Origin: Bolinopsis microptera
Lineage: Eukaryota > Ctenophora > Tentaculata > Lobata > Bolinopsidae
Length of the DNA stretch: 64,000 bases
Assembly (NCBI RefSeq): GCF_026151205.1
Contig: NC_087075.1
Span: 14,707,628-14,771,627, forward strand
Reading direction: 5' to 3'
Shown here: positions 1 to 11,344 of the stretch, one piece after another
How positions within the stretch are numbered: position 1 is the first letter of the stretch
Layout of the letters: each line of letters opens with the position of its first letter
The notes under the pieces: model-generated
What the model was told of the DNA's origin: nothing
The model's input: only the letters and a program-made list of their open reading frames with translations
Databases searched by the model: none
Made by a program: the position numbers and the translations under genes

Positions 1-345
1 GTTGTTATGTAAAAGAAGTGTTTACAGGAACGCTCCGAAGCGTAACATAATCGTTTAGCCTAATGACTTTTTGTCACTCGTTTAGGAAACTGAGTTTAAG
101 TTCTGTTTAAAACTGTGGAGCTAGATATATTTAAATGAAACTCTTTCAAATGAAGAACTTTAAAGAAGCTTTCTTTGTGTAGCACCACGCACGAACTTGC
201 TTTCCACTAAGAAAGAACCTCTGATCTTATTCGATACTTGCATCGCTCGTTTCATTGGAGCAGAAAATCGAGTATAATATACTCTGGGTGCACTTATTTG
301 GAAATAAGTAATAACAGCGCTGAAATATAGCGTTTCTTATAAGCT
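1..345. other. No gene seen
   Basis: AT-rich DNA without a convincing open frame, RNA gene or repeat on either strand. It leads into the 34-bp array. Confidence 0.5.
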
Positions 346-686
346 CACTTCAATACCCACTATCTGTCGCATTGTGTCGCACTTCAATACCCACTATCTG
401 TCGCATTGTGTCGCACTTCAATACCCACTATCTGTCGCATTGTGTCGCACTTCAATACCCACTATCTGTCGCATTGTGTCGCACTTCAATACCCACTATC
501 TGTCGCATTGTGTCGCACTTCAATACCCACTATCTGTCGCATTGTGTCGCACTTCAATACCCACTATCTGTCGCATTGTGTCGCACTTCAATACCCACTA
601 TCTGTCGCATTGTGTCGCACTTCAATACCCACTATCTGTCGCATTGTGTCGCACTTCAATACCCACTATCTGTCGCATTGTTTCGC
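346..686. repeat. 34-bp tandem array, 10 copies
   Basis: Ten nearly identical head-to-tail copies of a 34-bp unit beginning CACTTCAATACCCACTATCT. The last copy diverges (TTTCGCG instead of TGTCGCA). The unit has no stop codon in several frames and 34 is not a multiple of 3, so overlapping open frames run through the array; I read these as repeat artefacts, not genes. Confidence 0.95.
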
Positions 687-899
687 GTGGTCGGCAATGA
701 GATGGTCCTCTAATTAATATCATCACCATGGTGACGCCACAAAAACTCATAGCATTGTGAAAATGTTTTACATCACTGTTTTTTATAATGAGTAATTTGT
801 GACATTTTATTTTTCAAGTTGTATTACGTGTGACCCCATAGTGGCACTGCATTTCAGTACTTTGATATATTGCATGTAATAAAGTAAATTATACCATTG

Positions 900-1095
900 C
901 ACGTGCAACTCTCAACCTGAACCCATTGGCTGGGTCCCCCACGTGACCTATCACGTGACCTATCATCTCTCTCCTGCCTACAGTCCGGCTGATTAATCAG
1001 ACACACCTCAGCTATCCAATCAAAACCCTTCATTTGTAGCACGTGCCATTTGCTGTGATGGAGATCCAATCAAATTGTGCAATTGTTCGCACGTG
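900..1095. promoter_or_regulatory. Cluster of five CACGTG E-boxes
   Basis: Perfect CACGTG palindromes start at 900, 940, 952, 1040 and 1090. The pair at 940 and 952 is separated by the 6 bases ACCTAT, and ACCTAT follows the second box too. The flanks of that pair read CACGTGACC, which also resembles USF/TFE/MITF-type sites. No coding gene is identifiable close by, so regulatory use is an inference from motif density. Confidence 0.45.
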
Positions 1096-1099
1096 GATT

Positions 1100-2390
1100 G
1101 AGCGATATAGTGGTTTATGTTTGGACTGGTTTGGAGGAGATCCTTGTTAGCCAGATCTACCCCTTATATTCTGCTTTTATCTGGTTTTCTGGACGTGCAG
1201 ATAAAAGATTATAATTCAGATATTCTGTGGTGTTTCGTATATGTGCTGCTGATGGAAGAAGTTTGTTCATTTCACGATTTGTTAGGTCTGTTTGCTTGTG
1301 TTTGCTTGTGTTTGCTCGTGTTTGCTTGTGTGTATTAGTATTAGTGCTTGTGGAACGGATAGTGTTTTATATTTCATGGATATCGGCAGCTTATCATCTT
1401 CAGACCACTATGTTAAATATCTATTATCTGGGTAGAGATAACCCCTGTTGTACTTTACCTGCTAAAGCTAGTAGTAGTACTTTACCTGCTAAAGCTAAAG
1501 TAGTACTGTAGTACTTTACCTAGTATCTCACATCAAATGAGAGTCACTGATTGAAGATACATATTTGTGGGCATAAACTGAAGTGCTAATACAAATAAGT
1601 GATCATATCAAGAGTGAACAGTACAGTATGCAATAGATAATATAATATTCCTTATCATATAATCAGTATCTGCGATAACAGTGTTATGTAGGAATTTCCT
1701 GTTTCTATTTGAGCAGTGGTTAACCTGGCAGCTAGCCAACACACGCTTCAGTGTCTATACATTTATCTACACGCCCTTATAATTTATAATAGATAATATT
1801 GTTCCCTAAGGGACTAGAACCTTTTATGTACAGTTTATCTGAGAAATTTGGTTTACATCTTAATTAATAAATCATGATAAATAAGTTACAAGTTACAAGA
1901 AAATCTAAACAGTTTTAGAAAGTTTGGGCACGAGTCTTGTAAAACCCTGTTTACTCACTAGAGTTACAAGAGTTACAAATTATAATTATTGAATTACTAT
2001 CGTAATTGTCAAAAAGTATCATTTCTCATACAATTATTTAATAATGATATTATAATTATATTAATTACATATTATATGATATTATAATTCAATAGAACAG
2101 AATTTTAAAAAGGGTTATATGGTTGTTACGTATTCTAGAATTAGATGAGAATTTGTAAACAACGGAAATGACGTCCTCGATAATAATCTTCTGAAATATC
2201 AGCTGATAATGAGATGTTCTGCTCCTTATCCTGCTCTTCTCCTCATATATTAGTTTAATCAAGTGAACCGACCGTTCTTTAGATAACATACCTATTTCGT
2301 TTTTCTTGTTTTTCTTGTTTTGAATAAACTCAATCTAGAAAAACCTGTGGTTGACAAATAATCTCAACTCTCATACAATAATAACTTATT
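1100..2390. other. AT-rich intergenic DNA with minor repeats
   Basis: No supported gene. Minor repeats are four tandem copies of a 10-bp TGTTTGCTTG-like unit near 1284-1330 and a short repeat of ACTTTACCTGCTAAAGCTA near 1450-1510. The rest is AT-rich. Confidence 0.5.
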
Positions 2391-2394
2391 GTCA

Positions 2395-2415
2395 TGACGT
2401 CAACCGGATATAAAA
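2395..2415 (+). promoter_or_regulatory. Candidate promoter: CRE and TATA box
   Basis: A full palindromic cAMP-response element TGACGTCA lies at 2395-2402 and a TATA box TATAAAA at 2409-2415. They sit 65 and 52 bases upstream of an ATG with an A at -3 (2467). Spacing fits a TATA promoter with a short 5' leader. Only motif order supports it; TATA-like words are frequent in this AT-rich DNA. Confidence 0.35.
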
Positions 2416-2466
2416 GTTGCTTAATTTTCAATTTTGAGTAAAATAACGGTGAATTGAAGAGCTAAA

Positions 2467-2598
2467 ATGGCTGCTCAATATGAGAATAAGCACTCACCAG
2501 GTATTGAGAACCTTGCATTTTCAACCTTGATCAAATGTAGGCCGAATGAGTTGAAGCATAGAAATATCCCTAAAATATCTTCAGTAACACTGAAATAA
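2467..2598 (+). CDS. Candidate small ORF or first exon (43 codons)
   Basis: An ATG just downstream of a CRE and TATA box opens a 43-codon frame ending in TAA. The product starts MAAQYENKHSPGIEN and is polar and basic, unlike the low-complexity products of random AT-rich frames here. A possible splice donor (CACCAG, then GTATTG) follows codon 11, so it may instead be the first exon of a longer gene; I found no convincing next exon. I recognise no family. An overlapping open frame on the minus strand (2475-2672) is an alternative I could not exclude. Confidence 0.25.
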   Translation: MAAQYENKHSPGIENLAFSTLIKCRPNELKHRNIPKISSVTLK

Positions 2599-2599
2599 C

Positions 2600-3555
2600 C
2601 TACATACCCATGCTCCGAATCACCCGAATTGATCTCTGGGGAATGTCGTCTCACTCGAGGAGTTTGTAACAATCACGTACCGTAATGCTTGCGGAGTAGG
2701 GATACTTGTTTGATGCTACAATAACAAGTTTTGCTCGTTAAGCTATTGGGATGTTGATCAGATGACCGGTGATGTTGATTGCAGCTATCTTATCATGGTT
2801 ATTATTATTATTTACACATAAATATGATACGTTATTTTATCTCTGATCAGTATCTCTGTTCTTGTTGTAATAAAGTCTTCAGCGCCGCTAGAACACATTT
2901 CCCAATATATTCAAGCCATATTTCTACAACCAAGAATGCTTTAATTATAATAGTGGTTAATGAGAGTTCTAGCAAGTCAATCATGGAGGTTCTGCTCATA
3001 GTCACAGTTCACTGCTATTATAATCTTTAGAAGAGGAGGAAGTGGGGAGGGCGATATTTTAACCATTTCAACTACTTCCTGACATTTGTGGGAGCACTTC
3101 AGCAACATGAAACATTTAGCTGTAATGTAATCTAGTAACGTAGTAATATTAAGCTTATATTTCAAGGCCCTTTCAAGACTAACAGACAGATTTACAAGCG
3201 AACACGCTAATTGGGATGCAAGAATGTTAATCAACAAGTTCAATATATGGTTACTATAGTAACACTATGGTTACTACAGTAACACTCTAGTTACTATAGC
3301 AACATATTCTAGTCAACAAGTTCAATATATTATATTCTGCAGAATATATAAGCCGATTTTAGATAGACTACTACTTACAGATACAATGTTTACGGGCGAA
3401 GAAGTAGTGCCAACTCCAAATACTAATAATTTAGGGCTACCTGATGGATTAGTAACTTCAATTAACTTTAAGCAACTTTGATAACTATGAAACTACTGAA
3501 CATCTTGCTGGTTTTTATGAGAAACCCTCTGAATTATGGAATAACCTAACACAGG
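2600..3555. other. AT-rich DNA, no gene seen
   Basis: No supported coding region. Around 3245-3305 three near-copies of GGTTACTATAGTAACAC form short self-complementary units. Confidence 0.5.
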
Positions 3556-3559
3556 TCCA

Positions 3560-3640
3560 ATAACCTGGTAACCTGGTAACCTGGTAACCTGGTAACCTGG
3601 TAACCTGGTAACCTGGCAACCTGGCAACCTCGTGCAGCCT
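3560..3640. repeat. CCTGGTAAC 9-bp cluster
   Basis: About nine consecutive copies of the 9-bp word CCTGGTAAC, ending in CCTGGCAAC variants and the phrase CTCGTGCAGC, which recurs in the 5,600-5,940 array. It is one member of a word family dispersed from 3.5 to 6.8 kb. Confidence 0.85.
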
Positions 3641-4967
3641 AATCTATAGTTATAGCGGACTGTTCCCCGATATTTGAGTTGCGAGGGTCTTTTAATGTTG
3701 GGGCTACTCCTTTACTCGTTTCTGTCTGGTTCTAATATACCGTTACAATAATGACTTTAATATAATATTTAATTTGTTCTGACTTGACCTCATTATATAA
3801 TATTGAATTTGTTCCTTTACTCCTTTATAATATTGAATTTGTTCCGACCTCATTATTAGCTAGCACTATTTCATTCTGCAGAACATCAGTTGAACTAGAT
3901 AGTAAAATTCTTGCATTTTATTAATTTTCTAGCGTGTGAACCTGTCAAATTATTTTGTTGCCCATCCCTTCCAGTTGTTTAGTTTGTATGGTTTAGTTTT
4001 TGTAGTTGGTCACTAGGAGGAGCTATACAGGCCACTAAATAGGAACAATCTCTTCCTCAGAGGTATCAAATTCTCTCGGAGTTAGTTCTTTCTAGAATAT
4101 TTTAACTTCTAATCTCTCTGATCCAAAATCGTTGTTTTAAAAACCCTCAAACCCCGCCTCCTTAGAATACCGATTATACAATTTATAAGGCTGGTTAAAC
4201 TTTACCTTCCCGGCGTTATATCTGCAAATTAGTATAATTTTAGTAGGTAACCTTATCTTAGGTCCACTTAACAATTCTCTATTACCATGGTGCCGATATT
4301 ACCATGGTGCCGCTGTGGCAACCAGGTAATAGTTAACATGTTATAAATATTAATATGGCACAATTCTTGTGTACTGCACTATCACCAATAATATTAATAT
4401 TCCTGCAATCATTAATTAAGTTATAATAACTGGTAATTATATTGGGTACGATAACATGTTATTAAAGGTATCGTATCAACCCGGCCCCGGTCCCTTGGTT
4501 TAACGTCCCGTACCCAGACGGTCCTATTACTACCCCTTATATCGATATTAATTACTATTCCCTAATAATGCCTGTCACGTTTGTTAGGAGGCTAGCTGCC
4601 AAGTTGGCCAATAGTTACCCAGCTTACTACTAGTACGATTAGTTCTCCTTGGTATCTAACATCTGATTATTATTAATATGGGTCCTTGTTTCAAGTAATT
4701 TGCCGCCAGTTAAACGTCCCCCGGCCCCAACCTCCATTTTAAATCAACTGCCAGCCTGTAAGACTGCCAGGTTACCAGGTTACCAGGTTGTAAGACTGCA
4801 AACCACTCAACCAGGTGTTGTGACAGAATATTTACACATCTAGTGCGTCACCGTCAACTCCCGGGTTGTTACCGTGTCACATTAATAAACTTAATGTCAT
4901 TTTAAACTTCTGGAATCTTCCTCTTCTCATTGAGACCAGACTAGGCTTGTTTGAATGTTTGATCAGT
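3641..4967. other. AT-rich DNA, no gene seen
   Basis: No supported gene. It holds duplicated phrases such as TATAATATTGAATTTGTTCC (3,796 and 3,825) and a short inverse-orientation run of the 9-bp word near 4,768-4,790. Confidence 0.45.
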
Positions 4968-5100
4968 ATACCTGGTTACCAGGTTACCAGGTTACCAGGC
5001 CAAGTTACCAGGTTACCAAGTTACCAGGTTACCAAGTTACCAGGTTACCAGGTTGAAACCTGACAACCTGGTAACCTGGTAACCTGGTAACCTGGCAACA
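4968..5100. repeat. Self-complementary cluster of the 9-bp word
   Basis: About nine copies of the word in one orientation (GGTTACCAG) run to about 5,050 and are followed after a short spacer (GTTGAAACCTGACAAC) by five copies in the other orientation (CCTGGTAAC). The two halves can fold into a hairpin of roughly 40 paired bases. AAG-for-AGG variants occur only in the first half. Confidence 0.8.
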
Positions 5101-5417
5101 AGGTTAATCGTGATTCATATTAAAATTTTGATGCTTAAGTGCTTTGATTGAGCTACCCTATTTGTCGTCAAGCTCATGATTTCGGTGTTATTTTCATTTC
5201 CAAGTATCCGTTAGATCTGTCATCTGCACCTCGAGGAATAAAGATTAATTTGTCACAATGTTCATTTCAACCTGTCAAGTAACAGTAAAAAAATGATGAA
5301 ATGCCATCATCCGTAATGCATTCCGATTTGATATCCCTGGATAGTTTAGCATTAATATGATCCTCAAAAATGGTGGTTATCTTAAAATTGCTCCAAAACA
5401 ATTCTATGTATTTTGTT

Positions 5418-5515
5418 GCCCTGTTCACTGAAAATACAGCGAGACGTGACATTTGCTTTACCCTGTTCACTGAAAATACAGCAAGACGTGACATTTGCTT
5501 TACCCTGTCCACTAT
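5418..5515. repeat. 42-bp tandem duplication
   Basis: Two full copies and a diverging third start of a 42-bp unit that begins CCCTGTTCACTGAAAATACA. The copies differ by single bases (CAGCGAG versus CAGCAAG). Because 42 is a multiple of 3, repeated peptides appear in frames of both strands; I do not call these genes. Confidence 0.8.
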
Positions 5516-5594
5516 AAAACCTCGCACGAAACAAGCAATATTTCCTTCGTGTTATCTTACCCTTATCAAGTAGCATAATGTATTATGTTTCCTT

Positions 5595-5945
5595 GTTTTG
5601 CCAACCTCGTGCAGCTTCAACGAGCATGCTGACAAGCCTAGTAACCTGGTAACCTGGTAACCTGGTAACCTGGTAACCTCGTGCAGCTTCAACGAGCATG
5701 CTGACATGCCTAGTAACCTGGTAACCTGGTAACCTGGTAACCTCGTTCAGCTTCAACGAGCATGTTGACATGCCTAGTAACCTGGTAATCTGGTAACCTG
5801 GTAACCTGGTAACCTGGTTACCTCGTGCAGCTTCAACGAGCATGCTGACATGCCTAGTAACCTGGTAATCTGGTAACCTAGTAACCTGGTAACCTGGTAA
5901 CCTGGTAACCTGGTAAGCTGGCAACCTCGTGCAGCTTCAACGAGT
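5595..5945. repeat. Higher-order array: hairpin module plus CCTGGTAAC runs
   Basis: Four to five composite units. Each has a module CTCGTGCAGCTTCAACGAG, whose ends CTCGT and ACGAG pair, followed by GCATGCTGACATGC, whose ends GCATG and CATGC pair, then a run of 3 to 7 copies of CCTGGTAAC. Copy number of the 9-mer varies between units while the hairpin module is nearly constant. Confidence 0.85.
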
Positions 5946-7395
5946 GTGCTGTTTAAATCTCTTTGTTTGGAGTTTGGTTAAGTTGTTGTGACAAGGCGAG
6001 GGGGATGTGCTTCAGAATTTGGCAATTTTATTTATTCCATTTTGAGTTTTCCTTTTTATCATTCATCTTTGTTCCCTTATTCAGACAAGCTGGGTCTGAG
6101 ACGCGCAGATTTTCTTCAAAATGAGACAATTTTAATTTTTTGCTAGATTTTCATTGAAACTTTCGTTTAATATTTAAAATATAATTTGATAATGTTAGCA
6201 GCTATATTTGTCGGGTCATGCAGTTTGGTTTCCATTGCTTACCCTTGCAATCGTACGGACCAGTTTATGAACAGATTTTGAATCGAATTACATGGGCCTT
6301 TTTTACTGCAAATCTTAATGGAATTAGATTGGCATGTCCTTACTGCAGACTGCAGATCATCGCCAGACCATACACTTGCATCTCTTATTAAAACTTGTGT
6401 CATTTCTAAACTTAGGCCCTATACAACTCTCGATTCATCGCAGCAGGCCTAAGGATGCTAAACAAACAAACCAGCCTTGACCATGAACCTCTGAGCCTGG
6501 TAACCTGGTAACCTGGTAACCTGGTAACCTGGTAACCTGATCATGAACCTCTCAGCCTGGTAACCTGGTAACCTGGTAACCTGGTAACCTGATCATGAAC
6601 CTCTGAGCAATTTCTCCAATATACCTGTGTGGCACCAGCAGTTTTGTAATCCCTGTTAAATAATCTCTCGTTTCAATAACAATATAATATAATATATCCT
6701 GTCTAGTTCAAATCTGGAGATTAATAATATTAATAAATAAATAATATTAATAAATTATGAGAGCAATTTCATTCATCTCCTCCAAACTTCTGGAGTGACA
6801 CCAACAGTGCTGACGGTAACCTGGCAACGGCAACATTGCTGACAGTTTGCTCTCATTTGAATAACAATATGTGTGCTGTCTAGTTCAATATTTGTAATAA
6901 ATTATAAATTAAGTAGTTCCTTATTTGTAGTAAATTATACATTAAGTAGTTCCTTATCTATAATGAATTATACATTAAGTTGTGAACAATATGACCTATG
7001 TCCTGTAGCGGGATTACTGTCTAGTAGCTATGTCTTAACCTTTAGCTCTTGGTAAGTTAAAGTAGTAAATCTAATTTAAATAACAATATATGAGCCGTGT
7101 CTACTTCAAATCTGGAGATTCATAATAAGTTACCCATCGAGTTGAAGGTACATATTTAATACAGCATTAAAGACCTCATAGAGTCTAAAGTTCAGACATC
7201 AAGCCTCTCATTATATAATGCTTTTGGACACGAAGTAAAGGGAAACACACAACGTAAGGCTTGAAATCTTCGTAAAACTACATCATTAGAGCCTGTAAAA
7301 ACATTTAACTTTAAGATAAGCACTCTGTGATAGCTCATAGTTCACCTACATAACCCACTATATAATGTTCAGCTATACTGCTGGGAACCGGTCAG
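5946..7395. other. AT-rich DNA with 9-bp word clusters, no gene seen
   Basis: No supported gene. Two further clusters of CCTGGTAAC lie at about 6,498-6,590, separated by TGATCATGAACCTCTCAG, which itself is repeated three times. A 32-bp unit around TTAAGTAGTTCCTTAT is repeated near 6,890-6,980. Confidence 0.55.
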
Positions 7396-7797
7396 GAGGG
7401 CGGAAGACGCGTGGGCGGAGGTCGCGTAGGCGGAAGACTTGAGGGCGGAGGACGCAAGGGCGGAAGTTTCCTAAAAGGTTGGACATGAGGGCGGAGGTCG
7501 CGAGGGCGGAGGTCGATCCCATGATTTGGGCGGAAGTCTCGTAAAACGATCACATGTCCTAAATGCTCGACTGGTAATACTACAAAACCTGAAACATCAC
7601 ACAACGTACTTCAAATTGTATAAATTATATAAGTTATATTCAATCATTTTAGTGGTACTGATTTCGAATTCTTTGTAACTTTAAAAACAAAATACACAGG
7701 GTTATAGAGAACGCTTAAAGGTAATATAAATCACAATGTAATCAATCAATTTTGTCAAAACCCGAATAGAATAATATCATGCAATAACATAAACATT

Positions 7798-7974
7798 TCA
7801 CATAGCACTCTTTAGCAAATCAATATAGGTTAAAATATCATCCTCGTACGAATGGTAGTTCTGAACTATGCTGAGGATTCTTCTATCCTTGTCGCTATTG
7901 GCCTTCTTCCTCTTAGGCGGCTGCTCTCCAAGCGAATTCGCTAAGATCTTCTTGTCTGTCGAGGACTGTTCCAT
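7798..7974 (-). CDS. Small basic protein ORF, left foldback arm (58 aa)
   Basis: A 58-codon ORF from ATG to TGA. It starts MEQSSTDKKILANSL, has a nuclear-localisation-like stretch PPKRKKANSDKDRR at residues 19-32 and ends acidic then hydrophobic (YEDDILTYIDLLKSAM). A diverged copy with the same start lies in the other arm on the opposite strand. The differences are single-residue changes (Ile/Thr, Pro/Gln, Lys/Arg, Leu/Phe), several conservative, without frame damage up to residue 46. I do not recognise a family. An AG directly before the ATG means it may also be a terminal exon. No other gene is visible in the element. Confidence 0.4.
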   Translation of the reverse strand: MEQSSTDKKILANSLGEQPPKRKKANSDKDRRILSIVQNYHSYEDDILTYIDLLKSAM

Positions 7975-8446
7975 CTGGAATGCTGTGTAGGAGATTCTGA
8001 CTGGTAGGAGTCCTTCCTCTGATAATCTTTACTGTATCTTCATCGTACATGGTTGTTATTGTAGTAGTTGAGATGTAGCTGGAACTAAATAATAAGATAC
8101 TTCTATTCCCAACATCGGTCTTAAATATACTAGTTGTCTCTCGAGTCGTCTACGTTGTGACTCAAGTTGTTCGTTTCACTGTGCAATCTCTTCGTGTGAA
8201 AACAGTTGATCATATCCCAGATCAGTTTACGTGATGTTGTGATGTCCTCACATACCGTTGTGTTATATGAGATCATGACCATGGTGATTCATGACGTGAG
8301 TCGAAGTTATGTATCACGTGACTCGATTCGATAGTTTGACTCACATGACACAAGGGCTTCTGGGATATGATCAACAGTTTTCACACGAAAAGATTGCACA
8401 GTGAAACGAACAACTTGAGTCACAACGTCAGAATCTCCTAGTCCAG

Positions 8447-8617
8447 ATGGAACAGTCCTCGACAGACAAGAAGACCTTAGCGAATTCGCTTGGAGAGCAG
8501 CAGCCTAAGAGGAGGAAGGCCAATAGCGACAAGGATAGAAGAATCTTCAGCATAGTTCAGAACTACCATTCGTACGAGGATGATGTTGTGCTATGTGAAA
8601 TGTTTATGTTATTGTGA
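8447..8617 (+). CDS. Small basic protein ORF, right foldback arm (56 aa)
   Basis: Mirror copy of the ORF in the left arm, identical in its first nine residues and with the same basic stretch (PKRRKANSDKDRR). After the EDD at residues 45-47 the sequences part: this copy lacks about 20 bases present in the left arm, so its last residues differ and it ends at another stop. The left copy therefore looks more complete. Function unknown. Confidence 0.35.
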   Translation: MEQSSTDKKTLANSLGEQQPKRRKANSDKDRRIFSIVQNYHSYEDDVVLCEMFMLL

Positions 8618-9019
8618 TATTATTCTATTCGGGTTTGACAAAATTGATTGATTACATTGTGATTTATATTACCGTTAAGCGTTCTCTATAAGTATAACCC
8701 TGTGTATTTTGTTTGTAAAGTTACAAAGAATTCGAAATCAGTACCACTAAAATGATTGAATATAACTTTGATTGAATATAACTTATATAATTTATACAAT
8801 TAGAAGTACGTTGTGTGATGTTTCCGGTTTTGTAGTATTACCAGTCGAGCATTTAGGACATGTGATCGTTTTACGAGTCTTCCGCCCAAATCATGGGATC
8901 GACCTCCGCCCTCGCGACCTCCGCCCTCGTGTCCAACCTTTTAGGAAACTTCCGCCCTTCCGTCCTCCGCCCTCAAGTCTTCCGCCTACGCGACCTCCGC
9001 CCACGCGTCTTCCGCCCTT

Positions 9020-10700
9020 GTGTCCTATACCCATACTGCTATACAGCTATACTACCCACGTCGCTTTTTGTTGTTCATGCAGCATCTAGTCCAGTGCAGG
9101 GTGTGTAGTATTGACGCAATTCTGACGCTGTGGCAGCAATGTAATAACAGCTACAATGAAACAACATGACCGATAAGGTAACAGCGCGTTATAAATGAGC
9201 CTGTATTTTGAGACTTGATCCATTTAGCGTTTAGCCGCATTTTAAACTCTTTTGGAATGAAATCTAGCGAGCAATTCATCTGTTTCTGACCCTTTCTGTT
9301 TCTGACCCTTCCTAGCTCTTCTTCGTGTTGACCTTGGTAGTCTTTTACACTTTACAGTTTGCGCTCCATATAATACGCCTCACACTTTTTCGTACTGATC
9401 GAAGATCGTCGGTCAGTACTTAATTGTAATGGGTTTGTAATTGTAATTGCAATGGGTAATACTAACGTTTACTCACTGTCGAGTTACAAACTAAAAAATT
9501 AAAGTAGACGGTCGTTAGTCAATAGTGAATAGTGTCTCTACTGCATAGTAACTTTATTCACTAGTAACTAATTCACTAGTAACTAATTCACTAGTAACTT
9601 GATTCACTAGTAACTTAATTCATTTAATGTTGTTTGGGGGTCTGCTGTTTCGCTTTCACACAAGGCCCCTCTTGCTCACATTGCAGGTGACATTCCGTGT
9701 GACAGGCCCTGTTTTTGGGACTAGGTGGGCCTTAATTATTATCATTATTCCGAAAGGTATTTCTGGCTTATTGTTTTTGTTATGGACACGCATATGATTT
9801 AATTAACAAAATATAAAAAATGAAATACTAAATACACTTTATTAGTTCAGAACTTAATGTCCCCTTCTTGATCTGCAGGAAAAGAAAAACTGAGTGTTCT
9901 GTAGGATTATTATACTCATGCCATGTTTTTAGAAGAATGTTTATTCAAGTTTTTAGAAAGGCCTAGAAAAATGCTCACATACGAGGTATTTTATAAGAAT
10001 ATGGCTTTGTTAGGCTTACGTGAGAACATTAAGCAAACATCTCTTGTGATTAACAAGAGTGGCCAAATATTCGTCACATACCGGCTATTAAGAACAATCA
10101 ACTGCAGTACGTGTCCTCTAGTTACCGTGTCACATACTGTGTCACATACTGTGTCACATACTGTGTCACAATTCACATACAAACATCACCTGTATCCTCT
10201 AGCTACACTCACATACTGTGTCACATACAAACATTGAGGTCACACTCCACATTCACTCTGAGAATGTTTTTAATAATTTATTTACCTACCCAATTCTGTG
10301 GAAAATTATGACGGTTCACGATAGTGGACCTATAATTTAATTATAATCCTGTGTAAATCCTGTGTAATACTCTGTAATATATCGCGTCATATCACCGGTA
10401 AACATCACCTGAGTACTCAGAGGCAAACAATCAAACAGTTCTTACCATGCCTGGATGATATTATTTGTAATTTTGTCTTTGCCTTATAATGAGTTATACT
10501 TTTGCTCACATCACTCACAGTCAGCCGCTCTGACATGGCTAACCACCTTCCTTGTGTTGTTGGTTAAACATATGAGCGGGATACAAATACCTCATTTCAT
10601 ATCATTGTCCTCACAATCACAAAAAGAGGCCCCTTACAATTGACACAACAATATAAAACAATACGGTGATATGGCCTACATGATCTCAAGCTACTGATAG
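9020..10700. other. Intergenic DNA with short repeats, no gene seen
   Basis: No supported gene. Includes four 17-bp units around ATTCACTAGTAACTAATT (9,556-9,620) and a short run of TGTCACATACTG words (10,129-10,170, with isolated copies at 10,208-10,230). Open frames here are short and AT-biased. Confidence 0.5.
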
Positions 10701-10708
10701 GGTGGGGA

Positions 10709-10868
10709 CTGTACGTGTGTACGTGTGTACGTGTGTGCGTGTGTACTTGTGTACGTGTGTACGTGTGTACTTGTATACTTGTGTACGTGTGTACGTGTGT
10801 ACGTGTGTACGTGTGTACGTGTGTGCGTGTGTACGTGTTTACTTGTGTACGTGTGTACTTGTGTACTT
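10709..10868. repeat. GTACGTGT microsatellite
   Basis: About 20 copies of the 8-bp unit GTACGTGT with ACTTGTGT and GCGTGT variants. Open frames on both strands (repeats of Tyr-Val-Cys-Thr and Val-His-Thr-Tyr) are by-products of the repeat. Confidence 0.9.
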
Positions 10869-10869
10869 G

Positions 10870-11340
10870 CAAGACAAGGCCATAATATGGTTGTACATAA
10901 GCATCAAGACCTTCGTAGTGTACATTATACAGGCCTTCCAATTTCCATAATAGACATTCAGCGGTAAAAATGAAAAGCTCTCCATCATAAACCCCCCACT
11001 AAACTGTAGGACATATTGTTCTGGTCTCACAGAGGGGGGGGGGGGGCCTACAATAATTGACACAGTGTGGCCTACATGATCAGGAGAGAGGAGGTAAGGG
11101 CCGGGACACAGGGGGTGTGTAATGTTCATTAGTGTGGGAGACATAGTGAGAGTAATACACATGAGTACCCTGTACATATTGTCATATTATACTCTATAAT
11201 ATGTGTGTGGGGGGCTAGACGTTTATATAGTGATATATCTTATGCTTCTTTGATACCTGCTTGTGTGTTTTAATACCCATCTAGACAAGATTAAGTGTGG
11301 ACCGTACCTGCATCATACCACCACCCACCACCCTGCCTCC
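10870..11340. other. Intergenic DNA with a poly-G run
   Basis: No supported gene. A run of about 14 G at 11,033-11,046 lies just before the C-rich array. Confidence 0.5.
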
Positions 11341-11344
11341 TCCA

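Larger units (their letters stand above)
7396..9019. mobile_element. 1.6-kb foldback (inverted-repeat) element
   Basis: The left arm (7,396-8,220) is the reverse complement of the right arm (8,360-9,019), around a loop of about 140 bp. Ends carry a GGCGGA-rich subrepeat (GGGCGGAAGACGCGTGGG at the left tip, its complement at the right tip). The arms differ by point changes, and the left has about 150 bp (roughly 8,000-8,145) missing from the right. Each arm carries a copy of one short ORF. I see no transposase. Target-site duplications are not clear. It could be a foldback transposon or an inverted local duplication. Confidence 0.75.
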
